A stretch of 64,000 nt of DNA from Litomosoides sigmodontis (taxonomy: Eukaryota > Nematoda > Chromadorea > Rhabditida > Onchocercidae). The DNA is taken from assembly GCA_963070105.1 (NCBI GenBank), contig OY718803.1:8165823-8229822 (forward strand), in the 5' to 3' direction. Both the position numbers and the translations under genes were made by a program. Under the pieces are notes generated by a model that had not been told where the DNA came from, did not search any database, and saw nothing but the letters and a program-made list of their open reading frames with translations. Numbering within the stretch: the first letter of the stretch is position 1; each line of letters opens with the position of its first letter. Below, piece after piece: positions 12,180-24,714 of the stretch.

Positions 12180-15100
12180 ATATATTTCTTTTCTTTTGTA
12201 CTTACAATTGTATAGTAGCATTTGAAGTGACATTTAATTAATCTCAAACTATAACTAAATTCATCATCAGTTCACCTCACTGCAACATTCATCGTTTCAA
12301 TAAAATTTCACTACCAAATTCATCCGATAACCTTTTCTCCAACGTTCGTTTCCCTGTGTGTGTGTGTGTGTTAAATAAATTTTATTTTTTAATGAAGAAA
12401 ATTGTGACTAGGAGATCTAGAAAATAAATGTTGAAATAAAACATTTTTAAGTTAATCATTCAATCCTGTACTTTCTAAAATATCATTTCAATAAGATGCA
12501 AATTTTGATTGATTTCAGCTCATTCGTTCTCCTCCTAACATTTACGAATATTTTTTTTTCAATTTATCTTCAATACGATCAATCAATCGTTGTTGAAAAA
12601 TTGAGGAGCAAAATTTTAGTAATATTTGAGTGAAAAAAAAAAGGCAACAGTTCCAGTTACGTACAAAGTAACTCCAAAAACAAATCATTGTAAATATTTC
12701 AGAAGTAAATTGAAGTGCTGCTCAGTTAGTAAACCAGACATTTGATGTAATTACAGTGCCACTTGTACAATGTTCACTGTACGCTTTCTTCTTTTCAACC
12801 ATTCACAAAGACAATATATAAATATATAATTAATTTGACAGACAAAATTCCTGCAAATTATTTGAATAGTTAAGTTCGCGCTGAAATTTCGTCCGAAGCA
12901 AAAAGACATCAGACGAATGATTGATGTGGTAATTTTTACACCTTCCTCCTGTAAAATCTACCACTTAGTCATATTTTATCCGATTACATCTGGAAAGAAG
13001 CTGGAAAATTAGGTCCTCTCAATTAACTTATCACTTTTCTAGCTTAATAAAAAGCCTTTAATCATTTTGCTTAAATAGCTAGCAGCTCCAATAAATCAAT
13101 GATTAAATTAAATTAATGAAAAATTATTACATTTAAAAACATACAAGCAATAAAACGAGATTTTTCATGCCAATTAAATGATGCAATTATTAATTTGAGC
13201 AAAATTCATGGAAACATTATAAATATACTGAATTGAAGTTGAAATTTGATAGTTTGAAATTCAATGAACAACAACTTGTTAGTAGCGCAATAGACATATC
13301 TGATCTGATGTGACGGTGAGCAATCAACTTTTCTTTTTAATTTTAATAGTAACTTGTAACTTAGCCTCCTTTCATTCTCAGTCTTACTTTCTACTAGTTC
13401 AAACACATAACCCGTTAAGCGTAGCACGAATGATCGGTGATGGACAAGCTTTGGGAAACAATTGTTGCATAGCGCTGAAATCCGATTAGTACATCAACAA
13501 AAATTCGGGCAATTCATGGCTTCGTGGCACGAGGTGAGTTGGTGAAGTTGGTGGGAGTGTTTTTTGTCCATGCTTGACTGACGGATGTATTCTCTGTCCC
13601 TCGTGCGGTGGAGCATCGGTCATTTCAATTTTATGATTACTAATATTCAATTCTGTTTCCGATAACTTCAATGCATTGGTTGCATTCTTAACGTTGAATT
13701 TTAATGTTCGAATCATCACTCTCTAATTCCATCGCTGATGAAAATTCAATTAACTTTAATACGTGTTGTGAATAGATGAAACAGTGGATCTCGATCATGC
13801 ACTCTAACTGTGAATTGTAATTTAATTTTGCTCCATACCTGCAAATTTTTGTTATTTCATTTCGTGTATGTTTCAGATTTCTTACCTCTCTCTTTCATTC
13901 TTTCACTAGCTTTTTGGGTAAAAAATCGCATATTTATAGAAATTTCCTTTACTTAAGTTCAGTTGTGATTTTGTGGAACATTCTTTGAATTCATTGATGA
14001 ATGTTCCGTTGAAGCGGTAGAAAGCGATAATTTGAAGGCAAACATGAAATATGGAAAGTAGTTATAAAAAGTGCCCAAATCAACTGCCTTTGATCATGGA
14101 AAATGATATTATGTAGTGGAATTATCAGTTATCGTAGATAACCTTAAACATTATCATAATTGCCCTTTTAATGTGTTAATTATTATGAGGTAGCCGTTTC
14201 CTAAAATGGTTGCTAAATAATCTAAATAAATGGGGCATGAAAGGACTAGCTTTGACAGTTCATTTCTTAAGTCGTATGAAAAAGTTTTACAGTTTTAGCT
14301 ATTTCAAACTATTAAGGCGATTTCTACCTTACTTTCTCAAATTTATCTCGATCGTTTCACCCTATTGTCATTCAGTTTTTTTTTTGTGAAACTTGGACGA
14401 GGAAAATTTAGAAGTAAAGTTGATGGAATTTAATAATTCCTACCAATTTCAGCTAGCGATTGGCTCAACGCTTCAAGCGAAAGAGGGGAAGCGCAGCAGT
14501 AGCAGTACTTTTGTATATCTGTTCATGTGTACATGTGGATAATATTTCTGGATTTGCTATGGCTTCCTTTTGCTGAAAAAAAAGTTAAAAGCGAAAACAC
14601 GAAATTGAAGAAAAAAAATGAGCAGGATATATAACCAGTACCTTAGCGGAGCAATCGTTCAGGACCAACAACAATAACAGTGCTTATTTTTGCTGCAACT
14701 CTCTACTGCTCCGAATGCTTTCAATTTTAAATGCCTAATTGCTACTGCTGTGGCCATAATTCACTAAATAAAGCCTCAAATATTTGGTTTGCTAGCATTT
14801 TTGAATTTCCTTCTTTCTTTATTTATTTTGCGACAAGTGTGTGCAGTATTCGTCAAGTATTACAATCATGCTGCCGACGATGTTAAAAAGGTGTCATTTT
14901 CAGTTAAATTTCTCAAGTTTTTGTAAACTGATTTTACTATATTTTGGAAATAACGTAATGAACTTAAACAACGGACTGATATAATTTTAATTGCGCAATG
15001 TCAATTATTTAAACAATCCAAAATGCCTCAACTGAGTTCAATTCAACATTGGATTACAATACGATGGGATTATAAAATGGCGTCATAACTATTGGTTGGA

Positions 15101-17700
15101 CTGAAAATAATTGAGGGGATAAGTTAGAAAAATAAAAGAAGGGGAATTATCTGACGGAAGCTTAATTTTAAAGTAAAAATTCAGTGCTATAGTAAATTGA
15201 AATTAGAAGCCTTATGTTCATATAAACTGGAAATATTGCAGTATAAACCTCAAAAGGTTAATTATAAATAATAATATGGCCTTAAAATCCATAAGATGTT
15301 CAAAATAGTTCAAAACTATAGCAGCACTAGATGAGTTGATTTGGAAACAAAAGCGATCAAAATTTTCGGACGGTAATTACAAGTCTTAAATCGAGTGCCT
15401 AGTTTTTTGATATCTAGTGGCAGCAACTGATGACAAATTGAGGCTTATTATGCTAAGAATGAATAAGCACCTCGCATGTGCTTTGAATTTTTATTTAACA
15501 TTTTAATAAATCAGAGATCGTTGGTCAGAAAACTTCCTCATATAGTCATGTACCATAGGAAATTAATGTGTGCCTTTGAGCTAGTAATGTGTTGAATTGA
15601 GGCGGGACATAACTGTGAAGCGGAAATTAATATTTATTCAAATGACAGATCGAAATTTGTATTAAATTTTCAGGTGAATTTGTTTATTGCTAGGTTTAAA
15701 ATTTATTAGTGGTTAAGCAAGCCAATATATTAGATACAGTGAAATGTTTATATGAATATGTGAAATTTTGTAATAAATTTAGATTGAATAATGCCAAATT
15801 ATAATGGCGCAAAGAGTTTTCACAATATTTTACTTATTCGGCCTTAAGATGTTGCTACCGAAACTTGTTAGTTGTTAATGTTTGTATAAATCTGGATTGC
15901 GATACCAGTTTTTTTATTACGACAAGTAAAATTGGTGTGTAGGAATAGCGAAGTGCAATTATCGAGATGATGAAGCTGCGTGAGAAGCTGATAAAAGTTT
16001 ATAAACTTGTTGACTTTTTCTTACTTGTCATTTCTTTCCGTAGACGAGTATTTATGTGTGTATGTGTGTGTGTGTGTATATACGTATGCTTTGTCATCTC
16101 TTTCACTTTCACAAACAAAATAAGTTATTCTTCAAATATTTTTAGTGTGATGCAAGACAAGTCATTTTTTTTCCTCCGTTACCACAGAAATTTAAATCTG
16201 ATTAGTTGAAGTTGCGCATTACATGTTAATATCATTATTTCGAGCACATTACATAAATAAGTTGTTAGACTAAGACACATTTAAGCATACCTACGTGGCA
16301 CTTCTCTTTTATTTACTGCTAAATTGTGAACATCGTCTCAAAAATGCAGCGATTTTTGTGGTCCCTGAATCTTAGACTGGTTTTTTTGTGTTTTTTTTTG
16401 AAATTTTTGCGAATTTATCTCAAATTTTTTAAAATTTACTTTGAGGTTTTTTTATTCTAATTTAAGCAAAGTTTTTTTTTGTGTTGTAACACTAATCACC
16501 ACATTATCAGTGAGTTCCGGAAATTAATTCAAAAGTGCCTGCCAACTGAGATTTTCTTTCCTAAAAACTTCAAAAAATTTATTTTTTAAACAAACTTAAG
16601 AGCAGATTGTGTCCTTAATTTGCATAGTCTTTATTGATTGTAAGCGCTCGCTTTTTCGATTTTTGAAACGCTTGGACAAATGTTTTAATCAGTGAAATCG
16701 TGAATACACACAGCTGTAGAATAATAATATGTGGTTTGGGCAGTCTCTGATGTCAAACCGGCAAAATGAATAAACATGTTATCAAATGAAGCAACACAGT
16801 ACGAAAATAAGTGATAGATAATTTCAAATGGCAAGTCAAAATAAACATCGAAGTTGGTAAACTTACTTGAAATGAAACCCAACATAAATGCTTTTATCTG
16901 CTTAGCAGTAATAAGTAAAAATTGCTCCCTAATAATTCATTTCAGCTGCTTTTTCTCTTCTCTCTGTGACAGAGTGATCATTTGAGGTGTGCTTTTTGAA
17001 GCATTACGGAGAGAGTCACTGCGAAAGATTGTAATACATTAAGGATTTTTTTTTTTTGACATTGTTTAATTAAATATTTTTCCGAGAAAAGTAATAAAAA
17101 GAGGTAGTTTCTAAATAAAATAAAATTTACTTATATAAGTGAATGCTTCATTTACAGTTAAGGAAGGTAATCAATCGTACTTAAATAATAAAAAAACCTG
17201 AAGGTGAAAAGGAAGGGCATGAAATAAATCATTATAGGAGTTAAATAAACTGTTGAATTGTCGGAACTGGTACTCATATCACTTGTTCTCTCTTGTTGTA
17301 GCAGTCTATCTGAGTGCTTATATATCCAACAACGTAGTTGATCTTTTTTACGCAACCTCCCACATACCTTTTTTCTTAATATCATCAGTGAAGTTATTAC
17401 AGTAAAATGATGAAAAACTAAACGATCCTCAAAATGTCTTACGTTCTAATTATATTTTACTGATATTTTGCTGCCACTATGTATTTCTCACTTCATATTC
17501 CGCCTTATCGCACTTAAAAAAATTAATTTTGCTATGCGAACGGCAGGCATGTACGAATATTACAAATGGTACAATCAGTTTTGCAAATTCTAATGTTTGT
17601 TTTTCTGTTAGTAGGAGCTGCTATTACTTGAGGTGATACTCTTTTTATCCGCAATAAAGCACTTACGTGTGACCAGTTTTTGGTACCTTTCTAAAATAAC
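12180..17700. other. non-coding stretch upstream of the convertase gene
   Basis: About 5.5 kb of AT-rich sequence with short GT repeats near 12.36 and 16.05 kb and no supported exon. It probably holds the promoter and outron of the downstream gene, whose first exon starts right after a TTTCAG acceptor. Confidence 0.55.
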
Positions 17701-17724
17701 ATGTTTGTTCAGTGTCCTTTCAGG

Positions 17725-20700
17725 ATGTGTTGGCACTTGGCTGGAATACTCGTTTTATTCGGTTCTTTGCAAAAGATTTTGGCTATTGAACATGATTCGA
17801 TCTGTACAGAGGACGACATTTGCCCTGAGCCCACTCACACTGTTATGAGACTTCGCGAGAAAAATGAAAAAAAAGCTCATTTAATTGCCAAACAGCATGG
17901 TTTGGAAATTCAAGTAAATCATTACCGAAATTGCTTGACGGATTATCTGCACCAAATGGTTTTGGCATCTGACATATAAATTTGGAATTTCGCTGTAAAA
18001 TTTTTATAATCTCAAATTCAAGTCTGAAGTATAACTCATTGGAATTTCAGGGTAAGCCATTTCTTGATGGCACATATTATTTTGTTGTTCATGTATCAAA
18101 GGAACGTTCAAGACGTCAAAAGCGTGAAGTAATCTCGAAGTTGCAAGAGCATCCGGATATTTTATTGGTCGAAGAACAGAGGCCGAGGTTTTAGTTGCTC
18201 AGTTTTTAAAGAACTAAATTTCTCCATTCTTTTATATGACAGTAACGAGAAGACTAGGAAGAGTTTTTTAGAGGTTTAATTTTTGATTTTTTCGTGAATC
18301 TCTTCGTCATTCTCTAAACTTTAGGGTAAGGCGAAAACGTGATTTTGTATACGCGGATACTGTTTATGGCCGTGCTGTCGGCCCTACCAATGTTTTAAAA
18401 CATGCGGGATCTATAGCTACTGCTGAGCGGCGAATTAATTCTATACAACGTGATGTGCCTGTTCTGCCATTTCCGGATCCCTTGTATAAGGAACAGTGGT
18501 ACTTCGTACGTTTTTCGTCTTTTTTTCGTTTTGGTAAAGACTGCTCACTTTCTGTTGCTTTCAAAGTCCGTTGAATACATGGCATTCTTCCTGCATAATT
18601 TCTCCTTTACGAAAGAATTTTATCAAGTATTCTTAACCGATTTGAAAAGAAAAGAAAAGAAACTTTTTGTATCTTTTTTTTTCTGTGTCGTTTTTTGTAA
18701 AAAAAATTTTTTGTATCTTTTTTCTCATTTTCTCATTTTTCGATATGTTAAATTTAAGCATTTTTAGTGAAAATATTAAACAAATTGTTGTGTGAAATCA
18801 GTTTTCTTTTTAAGTGTTGTGCATAGCTTATGATAATGCTAAATATAAAACTTTTCGATTTTATAAATAATTTTTAAAATATTTCGTTAGAAGTTTTAAT
18901 CCGAAAATATATTATAGGAGATCTTAATGATAGCTTTGGAAGTTAGTTTTAAGAATGATCATCACGCGAAAGGAATATCAAAATGTCTCTTGCAGAATAA
19001 TGGTGCGCAGGGAGGTTTTGATATGAATGTGCAGGCGGCATGGCTATTAGGTTATGCTGGTCGTAATGTATCTGTTTCGATACTGGATGATGGCATTCAG
19101 CGAGATCATCCAGATCTGGCAGCGAATTATGATCCGCTGGCAAGTACTGATATTAACGGTCATGATGATGATCCGACACCGCAAGATGATGGTGATAATA
19201 AGTAGGTATAATTATTCCTAGGAGCTAAAGTCTTTAGGTAAAAATCAAGTACATTATGGAAACGCACACAAGTACATTATGGCACAATATTAAAGATAGA
19301 CAAAAAAATCGGTGAAATAAATGAGTGCGGGATTTCATTCTGAAGTAGATCAACTAGTTAAATCATAAATTTTATTGAAATTCAAATATTTGAATAGAAT
19401 AGCAAGAAATAATAAAACTTTTGTTTGCGAGGTGTACTGCTGATATGTGACAACCACCTTATTTTAGCTAAGCTACGTATGTTTTAGTTGTCTATAAACT
19501 ATTAACCCCAGTTAGATTAATGTATGTATTGTCCTAATAAGTGCGAAATCAAATTGTCCTGCACTATGATACCCGAATTATTGCCCTTTGATGTAACAAC
19601 TTGCTCAAATATAAGTAAACTTTGGCAAGTTTAAACTTTTGGGTCAAATTAAAGTCAGGTATTAAAAATTAAAAAATATGTGAAATTACTAGTAAATGAG
19701 AGATATAATTTTACTTGGTTCCATAATTATTGCTTTACTATTGAATAGTTCTGTTAATGTTTGCAGGCATGGCACACGATGTGCTGGTGAAGTTGCATCA
19801 GTTGCTGGGAATGTGTACTGTGGTGTCGGTGTTGCATTTCACGCAAAAATCGGAGGTGTGCGGATGCTGGATGGTCCTGTAAGCGATAGGTAAATACCTG
19901 ACAGGATTAATGGATTGAAATACAATCTGAAATAAAGTTAATAGGATAAATCCACCGAGTTTAGCGGGTGTCAATTGATAATACTAAGCAGTTGAATACC
20001 TATTGCTTACTTTTAGTGAAAAAATGAAGAGCCTGAGAAAAGTAAAAATAATATCGAATGAGTATGTGCAAATTTTACTTTTGTTTAGTAAGCACTAAAA
20101 ATCATAGAGAAATTTTTGTAGCATAATTCTGGTCGCATTTTTTGTAAGACCATTATCATCCCCGGGTATTCACTTATTAATTTTAGTGTTGAAGCAGCAA
20201 GTCTCTCTCTTAATCGTCACCATATCGATATTTACTCAGCGAGTTGGGGTCCTGAAGATGATGGAAGAACATTTGATGGCCCTGGGCCGTTAGCTCGGGA
20301 GGCTTTTTATCACGGTGTAAGAGTAGGACGCAATGGCAAAGGAAGCATTTTTGTTTGGGCCAGTGGTAATGGTGGTTCAAGGTAAAAGATTTAAGTTTGA
20401 GTAAAGATATTGAGGAGCTTTTAAAATAATGGTAAAGTAATAAACATAAACATTAGAGTAGCTTTTTTTTGTGGGGAAGAGATGAATTTTCCAAATTTCT
20501 ATTTTGTCTTGTAGACAAGATAGCTGTTCTGCCGATGGTTACACGACATCTGTTTATACTCTTAGCGTTAGTTCTGCAACAATTGATAACAGCAGTCCGT
20601 GGTATCTGGAAGAGTGTCCATCAACCATTGCTACAACATATAGCAGTGCTAACATGAATCAACCAGCTATCGTGAGCGCTTCATATTTCATTTCTTATTT

Positions 20701-23700
20701 CACGGTAGAATCTTATTCTGAAAATGGCATTGACTTGGAAAAAGATAAAACATAAGATGTGTATAAGCTGATAAATGTTTATTAGATTAGGTGAGATAAT
20801 GAGATAAGTTGCACCATTCCAGATGCGCTGCCTCTGTTGGAACTATATGAGTGCTCAGTGTTACTAACTGTACTGTTAGCGATATTAGTGTACGCTGAAC
20901 ACACAGAGTTTGGAGCTGTAACCTTCAGTAACTTTTTTCTGTGAAGGAAACTCATTGTAGTCTTGGCTTTAATAGTTCTAGGTAAGTTATTTCAGATAAC
21001 AGTTGATGTACCACACGGTTGTACTCGTTCGCACACAGGCACTAGTGCATCTGCACCACTTGCAGCAGGTATTATTGCGCTAGCATTGGAAGCTAAGTGA
21101 GTTTTTGAAGTTTGCTTCTCCTTTTCAAGTAGTCGTTGAAAGGAAAATATGTGCTTCTCGACTAATCTACTGATACCCAGGGACGAAAGAAATAATAAGC
21201 CATTAAGTATTAAATGAATTGTAATTATTGGTCAATCATGTGCTTAATGTAACATTAATATCATTATTTTGGGAACCACTAGACTATTCATTTCAAACGA
21301 AACGTCCCGAGATTTCTTTATGAGTTTACTTTTAGTCCAAACTTGACATGGCGCGATATGCAACACATTGTATTGCGAACAGCTAATCCAGTACCGTTGC
21401 TGAATAATCCAGGCTGGTCGGTGAATGGGGTCGGGCGTCGGATCAACAACAAATTTGGTTATGGACTGATGGATGCCGCAGCATTGGTAAAGCTTGCATT
21501 GGTGTGGAAAACAGTACCCGAACAACATATTTGTACTTATGAATATAAGCTAGAGAAACCAAAGTAAGTTGGAAAGCTCTTTTACAAATTTAGAATTAGA
21601 AGCTATGAGTAGTTTGAATAGGAAACATGAAAGAAAGATGATATTCGACTGAGCTATTGTGAACTGAAAATATTCAAAGGAATTGGTTACATTGTGGTGG
21701 TTCTTTTAAATCTTTAACCGTAATGTTTCTTGTAGGCCTACACATTTTTACTTTTCAGTCCGCGACCAATAACGGGTAGTTTCCGTATGAATTTTTCTTT
21801 GGAAGTAGGTGGTTGTGAATCTGGCACACCAGTTCTCTATCTCGAACATGTACAAGTTCTGGCAACATTTCGCTTTGGGAAACGAGGAGACTTGAAACTC
21901 ACGTTGTTTTCGCCTCGTGGGACTTCCTCTGTTTTGCTTCCACCACGTCCACAGGTTTGCGTTTCAGATTTCATGCATTTAGTTGAAAAGTATTTTACTT
22001 GCTAACAAAAAGTTCTGAAATTATGTTTTCTTTTTTATTATTATCGTACTAATTGTTGTTTCCATTTGAGTAGATATTTTGTTGAATTACTTTTTCTGAC
22101 TGAACTTTCATATTTTTCGACCTATCGAAGTACTATTGATAAATATATATTGTAGGATTTCAATTCAAATGGTATCCATAAATGGCCCTTCTTGTCCGTA
22201 CAAACGTGGGGTGAGGATCCTCGTGGAACGTGGATTTTGATGGTGGAATCTGTTAGCACGAATAGGAATATAGGAGGTTATTACTATCATATGTTTGCAC
22301 AAATTTCAAGAACTTCAGATTGCTTATTCGCCGAAATAAGATATCAGTGTCTTTGCACTTTATTTCACGAATTCACCTTTTTGCAAATATCCTAATATTT
22401 TTAAGCTTTATTTTTATACTCTCTCGGTTGCCCGAACAGATATTCTTACTCATTTTTATTAAAAATCTTTACCACCTGAATTTTGACATATGTTTCTGTT
22501 TACTCTGAAATAGTAGGTTCTTTTAATTTATGCTGTTCTTTCCTTAATTTTGTAAACTATTTCCAGGAACGTTTCATGATTGGTCACTATTGCTGTATGG
22601 TACAGCAGAGCCAGCTCAACCTAATGATCCGCAACATCCTCCAAATCTTCCGTCCTCTATTCCAGTTGAATCTTCGCTTGATCGAATAACTCAGCATATA
22701 GTATCACAGGTGCATGGACCGCAGTCCTTTTTCTTAATTTTTTTGATCAATAATCAAATCTTTTTGCAACTGCGGAAAAAAGAGAGCCTTGCAATTCTTT
22801 CTCTGTGACTTAATTCTAAAATTAACTTCTATTTTTCCGAGTTTGAGGGGGTGATGGTAGCTTTTATTGAAGAATTTGCTGCTACACAACTTCTCATACC
22901 TATATTGTTTTGCATTAGTTGTTCGGCATATGTACAGATGCACTGCGGAGCTTGGTAGCAATAATTTTCTGTAATTCTAACGCATTTTTTTGCTTATGTA
23001 AATTCTAGCTAAAACATCCAAATAGGCCTTGATCGTTCTCAGGATATGTGATTTTTCCTGAAGTGGAGTCAATGTTTGACTCTAAATTATTTTTGTCGGA
23101 TAATCTGGAATGTTTTCTTTCTGAATTATCACAACTATTTGGATGTCGCTAGAATACATGAAGTGAACTGAATAACGCTTCTGAATTTTCAGCATTTCAG
23201 CATTTTTATTGTCTTCATTTGGCTTTATGGCTCCACGTATTTTTTTTAAAGCTTTTCTTTATATAAATCAGAAATGCTTAGTGGCTGGCTAAAATGGAAG
23301 TAGTCATCAAACATTATCACTAATGTGACGGTCATCGTCATCACCATTCACTGTCATCAGTTCAGGAAATGATGCAAAAGGAGCGTGATTCTAGAGATTG
23401 GCAACCTGAGCAGGTGGAGAATAAGGAATCGTTTTTGGTTGATGCTCCACCGGAATTACGGGTATGAGACACTATCAACAATTTCCTGGTTGTCATATCA
23501 TAGAGAATAAGAAGTTGGAAATTTAAAGGATTTACATGAAGCTTTCTGCGAATTCTTTTTTATAGTTTTATTAGTGCATGTAGCTTTTTGTTCATTTTTT
23601 CTAGTTATTCTTGAGTTATCCTTGCTTTTTATGCTTTTCCTATGGTATTTTGGCGTCAGCTTTTCTGATTCTTTTTACACCATTTCGTTGGGTGTTCAAC

Positions 23701-24714
23701 TTACTTAAACTCTAATTTTACGGGATTACTTATTGATTTCTAACGTTATCTAAGACGCATGAAAAATATAAACAAACTTTACTGTCTTTATCAAAACAAA
23801 TACTAATATTTTTTAATTAGAAAGCACTTTTTTTATGCTTTGTTGTCCCCTTCGAGGAGATTAATAGTTGGCTGTATAGTTTGCTAGGTTTTGTGAATAG
23901 GAAGAAATCGAGAGACAGTTTAGGTCAAAGTTGATTTGTCACGTAAGAGAAGTGTCTCCATCGTCGTAATATGTCGGATATTAATCATCTATTAATAACT
24001 TTAAATATTTGGGATTTGAATTCCAAATGATCATATTCGAAATTAGGTAGGTGTTTAAATATTATCTGGAAATTCTATTTCGGATCATTTTTTTTCATCG
24101 AACTTGGGTTTTGCTGATTTACTTTGCATGGATTGGGAATGGTGTTGTGTCTGTATGAGCAGTTTCTGTTAATTAAATGCAAACGCTGGTGGTTCCTTTT
24201 ATGCTGACCGTTACAGTAGAACAATGCAGATTCTTTCAAAGAAAAAAAGTAGAGAGTGGAATCTTTCTAAACCACTCAATACATTACTTTAGTTGCTCGT
24301 GTGATGGTGCTTTCTTTTTTGGTGCATTATCGAAGAGATTAAGTAATTTCTATAATAAGAAAAGTTGGGATCTTATGGTTTTTAAATTTTTATTTCCTTA
24401 TCTTTTTTGTTTCGGTGTGATTGTTATCACTACTACCACTTACAATCGTGTGTAATTAATTACTTAATGAGTTGTTGATTGAATTAACGGTTTTTCTACA
24501 GATCTCACTACCGGTTCTGTTGATGACACTGCAGTTGGCCGTCTTAGTGCTTGTTACATTAGCTGCAGTATTGGCTTGCCGGCGTGCAATGAAACCTACT
24601 GTTACTCCTACTACTACTTCTACTGCTACTATACCTTCTACTATCTCTCTTGCTAGTAATATTTCAACAGCAGCAATTATACCTCCTTCACCTTCATTGG
24701 GTACCGTGACCTAA
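17725..24714 (+). CDS. furin-type proprotein convertase, short membrane-anchored isoform
   Basis: This isoform shares the thirteen exons up to 23461 with the long form (691 residues: signal peptide, prodomain, catalytic and P domains, linker) and then joins a terminal exon at 24502-24714. That exon follows a TTTTTCTACAG acceptor and is phase 0, like the competing Cys-rich exon at 29711. It encodes 70 residues: a strong hydrophobic span (about 694-717), two arginines as stop-transfer, then a Thr/Ser/Pro-rich tail without the YTPL or acidic sorting signals of the long form. Total 761 aa. The product should be membrane-bound but lack the Cys-rich domain and its Golgi-recycling tail. Alternative 3' ends after a common catalytic part are known for C. 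elegans bli-4. The 32-codon exon 23366-23461 begins and ends in phase 0, so it could be skipped in either isoform. Transcript proof is lacking. Confidence 0.7.

Noticed and set aside
13690..13725. tRNA B-box-like GTTCGAATC
   Set aside because: No A box at the right distance and no cloverleaf can be drawn. A similar match near 57683 fails for the same reason.
18949..19143. Minus-strand open frame opposite the catalytic Asp exon
   Set aside because: It is antisense to a strongly conserved protease exon and has no support of its own.
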